This document shows, piece by piece, positions 62,672 through 64,000 of a stretch of DNA of 64,000 nt (the stretch's first letter is position 1; each line of letters begins with the position of its first letter). The DNA is from Kingella denitrificans ATCC 33394 (GTDB lineage Bacteria; Pseudomonadota; Gammaproteobacteria; Burkholderiales; Neisseriaceae). Below the pieces are notes generated by a model that saw only the letters and a list, made by a program, of their open reading frames with translations, had not been told where the DNA came from and ran no database searches. The stretch lies in assembly GCF_000190695.1 (NCBI RefSeq), contig NZ_GL870929.1, forward strand, positions 771,976 through 835,975, written 5' to 3'. A program made the translations under genes and the position numbers.

Positions 62672-63235
62672 ATGCCGTGGAATATTCCCATCCTGCTCAC
62701 ATGGTTGCGGATTTTGCTCATCCCCATCTTCACCGCCCTCTTCTACCTCCCCCAGACCTACATTTCGCAAACCCACGTCAATATTGCGGCGGCGCTGATT
62801 TTCGCATTGGCGGGCATCACCGACTGGCTGGACGGCTTTTTGGCACGGCATTGGAAGCAAACCTCCGATTTCGGCGCATTCCTCGACCCCGTCGCCGACA
62901 AACTCATGGTGGCTGTGTCGCTGATTTTATTGGTCAAACTCGACCGCACGCTCGCCATCTACGCCATGATTATCATCGGGCGCGAAATTACCATCTCCGC
63001 CCTGCGCGAATGGATGGCGCAAATGGGCAAGCGCAACAGCGTCGCCGTCGCCTATATCGGCAAACTCAAAACCGCCGCACAAATGGCCGCCATTTTTGCA
63101 CTGCTGCTCAACTTTCCCGACTTTTACGGCATCAATTTCAACCAAGCCGGCAACCTGTTGATGTTTATCGCCTCCGTGCTGACCATTTGGTCGATGTTTT
63201 ATTACCTGAAACTGGCGTGGAAAGAATTTCAATAA
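62672..63235 (+). CDS. pgsA: CDP-diacylglycerol-glycerol-3-phosphate 3-phosphatidyltransferase
   Basis: The CDP-alcohol phosphotransferase motif DG-x2-AR-x8-G-x3-D-x3-D is intact (Asp54, Gly55, Ala58, Arg59, Gly68, Asp72, Asp76). Four to six membrane segments in 187 aa. It makes phosphatidylglycerophosphate, the precursor of phosphatidylglycerol and cardiolipin. A tRNA operon lies downstream, as in E. coli. Confidence 0.95.
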   Translation: MPWNIPILLTWLRILLIPIFTALFYLPQTYISQTHVNIAAALIFALAGITDWLDGFLARHWKQTSDFGAFLDPVADKLMVAVSLILLVKLDRTLAIYAMIIIGREITISALREWMAQMGKRNSVAVAYIGKLKTAAQMAAIFALLLNFPDFYGINFNQAGNLLMFIASVLTIWSMFYYLKLAWKEFQ

Positions 63236-63251
63236 ATTTGGTACAAACTGC

Positions 63252-63279
63252 TTGACAATATTTCCGCAAGCATTATAAT
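63252..63279 (+). promoter_or_regulatory. Strong sigma-70 promoter of the tRNA operon
   Basis: TTGACA (63252-63257) and TATAAT (63274-63279) are both perfect, 16 bases apart, about 30 bases before the first tRNA-Gly. A GC-rich discriminator (GCCG) follows the -10. Confidence 0.85.
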
Positions 63280-63310
63280 GCCGACTTCTTTTGCTGGATT
63301 TGCAAAGCAT

Positions 63311-63386
63311 GCGGGAATAGCTCAGTTGGTAGAGCGCAACCTTGCCAAGGTTGAGGTCGCGAGTTCGAGACTCGTTTCCCGCTCCA
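63311..63386 (+). tRNA. tRNA-Gly (GCC), copy 1
   Basis: Acceptor GCGGGAA pairs with TTCCCGC; anticodon loop TTGCCAA; CCA encoded. First of three identical tandem copies. Confidence 0.97.
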
Positions 63387-63409
63387 CAATTCACACAGCA
63401 AACAAATAC

Positions 63410-63485
63410 GCGGGAATAGCTCAGTTGGTAGAGCGCAACCTTGCCAAGGTTGAGGTCGCGAGTTCGAGACTCGTTTCCCGCTCCA
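63410..63485 (+). tRNA. tRNA-Gly (GCC), copy 2
   Basis: Identical to copy 1 over the whole 76 bases; the spacer CAGCAAACAAATA is shared with the next gap. Confidence 0.97.
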
Positions 63486-63511
63486 CTTACATTCAAACAG
63501 CAAACAAATAT

Positions 63512-63587
63512 GCGGGAATAGCTCAGTTGGTAGAGCGCAACCTTGCCAAGGTTGAGGTCGCGAGTTCGAGACTCGTTTCCCGCTCCA
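63512..63587 (+). tRNA. tRNA-Gly (GCC), copy 3
   Basis: Identical to copies 1 and 2. The spacing of about 100 bases shows recent tandem amplification of the tRNA plus spacer. Confidence 0.97.
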
Positions 63588-63598
63588 TTTTTTTATGT

Positions 63599-63672
63599 GG
63601 CGAAATAGCATAGTGGTAATGCAGCGGATTGCAAATCCGTAGACGCCAGTTCGATTCTGGCTTTCGCCTCCA
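63599..63672 (+). tRNA. tRNA-Cys (GCA)
   Basis: Acceptor GGCGAAA with TTTCGCC, discriminator T, anticodon loop TTGCAAA with GCA, CCA encoded. A regular 74-base tRNA. Confidence 0.97.
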
Positions 63673-63681
63673 ATCATTTCC

Positions 63682-63759
63682 GGCGGGGTGGCAGAGTGTT
63701 TATGCGATAAGGGGTGCAACCCTTATACAGGCTGGTTTGATTCCACGCCCCCGCCTCCA
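63682..63759 (+). tRNA. Aberrant tRNA-Cys-like gene
   Basis: Acceptor GGCGGGG pairs with CCCCGCC, discriminator T and CCA are present, and the D-arm (GCAGAGTGTTTATGC) is close to that of the tRNA-Cys just before it. The anticodon arm is odd: ATAAGG/CCTTAT leaves an eight-base loop GGTGCAAC (or seven pairs and a six-base loop) around GCA. The D-loop lacks the usual GG, the T-stem needs a bulged C, and the T-loop is TTTGATT. It is either a divergent functional tRNA or a decaying duplicate. Confidence 0.6.
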
Positions 63760-63780
63760 TATCGATACCGGTTTCAATGT

Positions 63781-63870
63781 GCCCGAGTGGTGGAATTGGT
63801 AGACACAACGGACTTAAAATCCGTCGCTCCTAAACCGAGCGTACCGGTTCGATTCCGGTCTCGGGCACCA
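63781..63870 (+). tRNA. tRNA-Leu (TAA)
   Basis: A 90-base class II tRNA: acceptor GCCCGAG with CTCGGGC, anticodon loop CTTAAAA with TAA, long variable arm (GTCGCTCCTAAACCGAGCGT region), CCA encoded. Confidence 0.96.
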
Positions 63871-63881
63871 AGATTTAAGAA

Positions 63882-63906
63882 AACAGCCTTGAACGGCTGT
63901 TTTTTT
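63882..63906 (+). terminator. Terminator of the tRNA operon
   Basis: AACAGCC (63882-63888) pairs with GGCTGTT (63895-63901) and is followed by a T run, 12 bases after tRNA-Leu. Confidence 0.92.
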
Positions 63907-63924
63907 ATTGCCCACCAAAGCCAA

Positions 63925-63978
63925 AAGCAGCCTGCACTTCGGTCATTCGAATAGAAAATCACAACGTGCAGGCTGCTT
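63925..63978. repeat. DUS inverted pair at the window end
   Basis: AAGCAGCCTGCA (63925-63936) and TGCAGGCTGCTT (63967-63978). No gene is visible beyond the tRNA operon. Confidence 0.85.
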
Positions 63979-64000
63979 TTTGCTTTCGGTTTTCACGCTG

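Noticed and set aside
63278..63613. A long plus-strand open frame with a thrice-repeated peptide GIAQLVERNLAKVEVASSRL
   Set aside because: It is the translation of the three tandem tRNA-Gly genes, not a repeat protein.
63682..63759. A selenocysteine-type tRNA (selC or selC-like)
   Set aside because: The anticodon triplet is GCA, the variable region is short and the acceptor has seven pairs, so only the odd anticodon and T arms are unusual.

Overview
The window comes from a Neisseriaceae chromosome, most probably a Kingella. The strongest clue is the 12-base word AAGCAGCCTGCA (or its complement), which recurs dozens of times, often as close inverted pairs between genes and also inside genes. 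As I recall, this is the AA-king3DUS dialect of the neisserial DNA uptake sequence (DUS). The GC-rich housekeeping genes would fit K. oralis or K. denitrificans better than K. kingae, but I cannot fix the species.

Layout. (1) 1-7203: right-hand part of an integrative element set in the 3' end of a tRNA-Asn gene. It carries two unknown genes, a vapD-like gene, a C4-RNA-like leader with an AntA-type antirepressor gene, RP4-like trbM, traL and traM homologues, an excisionase and a tyrosine integrase. No relaxase or mating pore lies in the window; the left end is outside. (2) 7204-11383: tRNA-Asn, pyrE, pnp and rppH on the minus strand. (3) 11165-29876: a long plus-strand run of core genes: lepB, a ferredoxin reductase, coaBC, an AsmA protein, riboflavin synthase, truB, a J-domain protein, aroA, a binding lipoprotein, a TPR protein, lolB, an M48 protease, truA, serS, a rhodanese and an rlmL-like methyltransferase. 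(4) 29977-48659: transporters, cca, an Lrp regulator, pilU, creA, a HIT protein, tatABC, gph, ttcA, sucAB, a DegP/DegQ-type protease and nnrS. (5) 48660-51100: an AT-rich, DUS-poor island of orphan polymorphic-toxin tips and immunity genes, partly decayed. (6) 51226-63235: a pyrimidine-dimer glycosylase, leuD, two tiny lipoproteins, nhaC, tRNA-Val, a tandem pair of secreted proteins, putA, mltD and pgsA. (7) 63252-63906: a tRNA operon (3 Gly, Cys, an aberrant Cys-like tRNA, Leu) with a good promoter and terminator, in the same order as E. coli pgsA-glyW-cysT-leuZ.

Themes. DUS inverted pairs sit after many genes and probably double as terminators. DUS also shape proteins: AAGCAGCCTGCA reads Lys-Gln-Pro-Ala in several linkers, and DUS form the lipobox or signal cleavage site of at least four exported proteins. 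The integrative element carries exact copies of a different DUS dialect (AGGCTGCCTGAA), which points to transfer from another Neisseriaceae branch. A Correia-like miniature element with 16-bp terminal inverted repeats lies at 30455-30527, with a decayed relative at 34271.

Most notable points: the composite DUS and orphan tra genes of the integrative element, the C4-like/AntA switch, the toxin-immunity cassette island, the tRNA-Cys-like gene with an abnormal anticodon loop, and DUS acting as protein-export signals.
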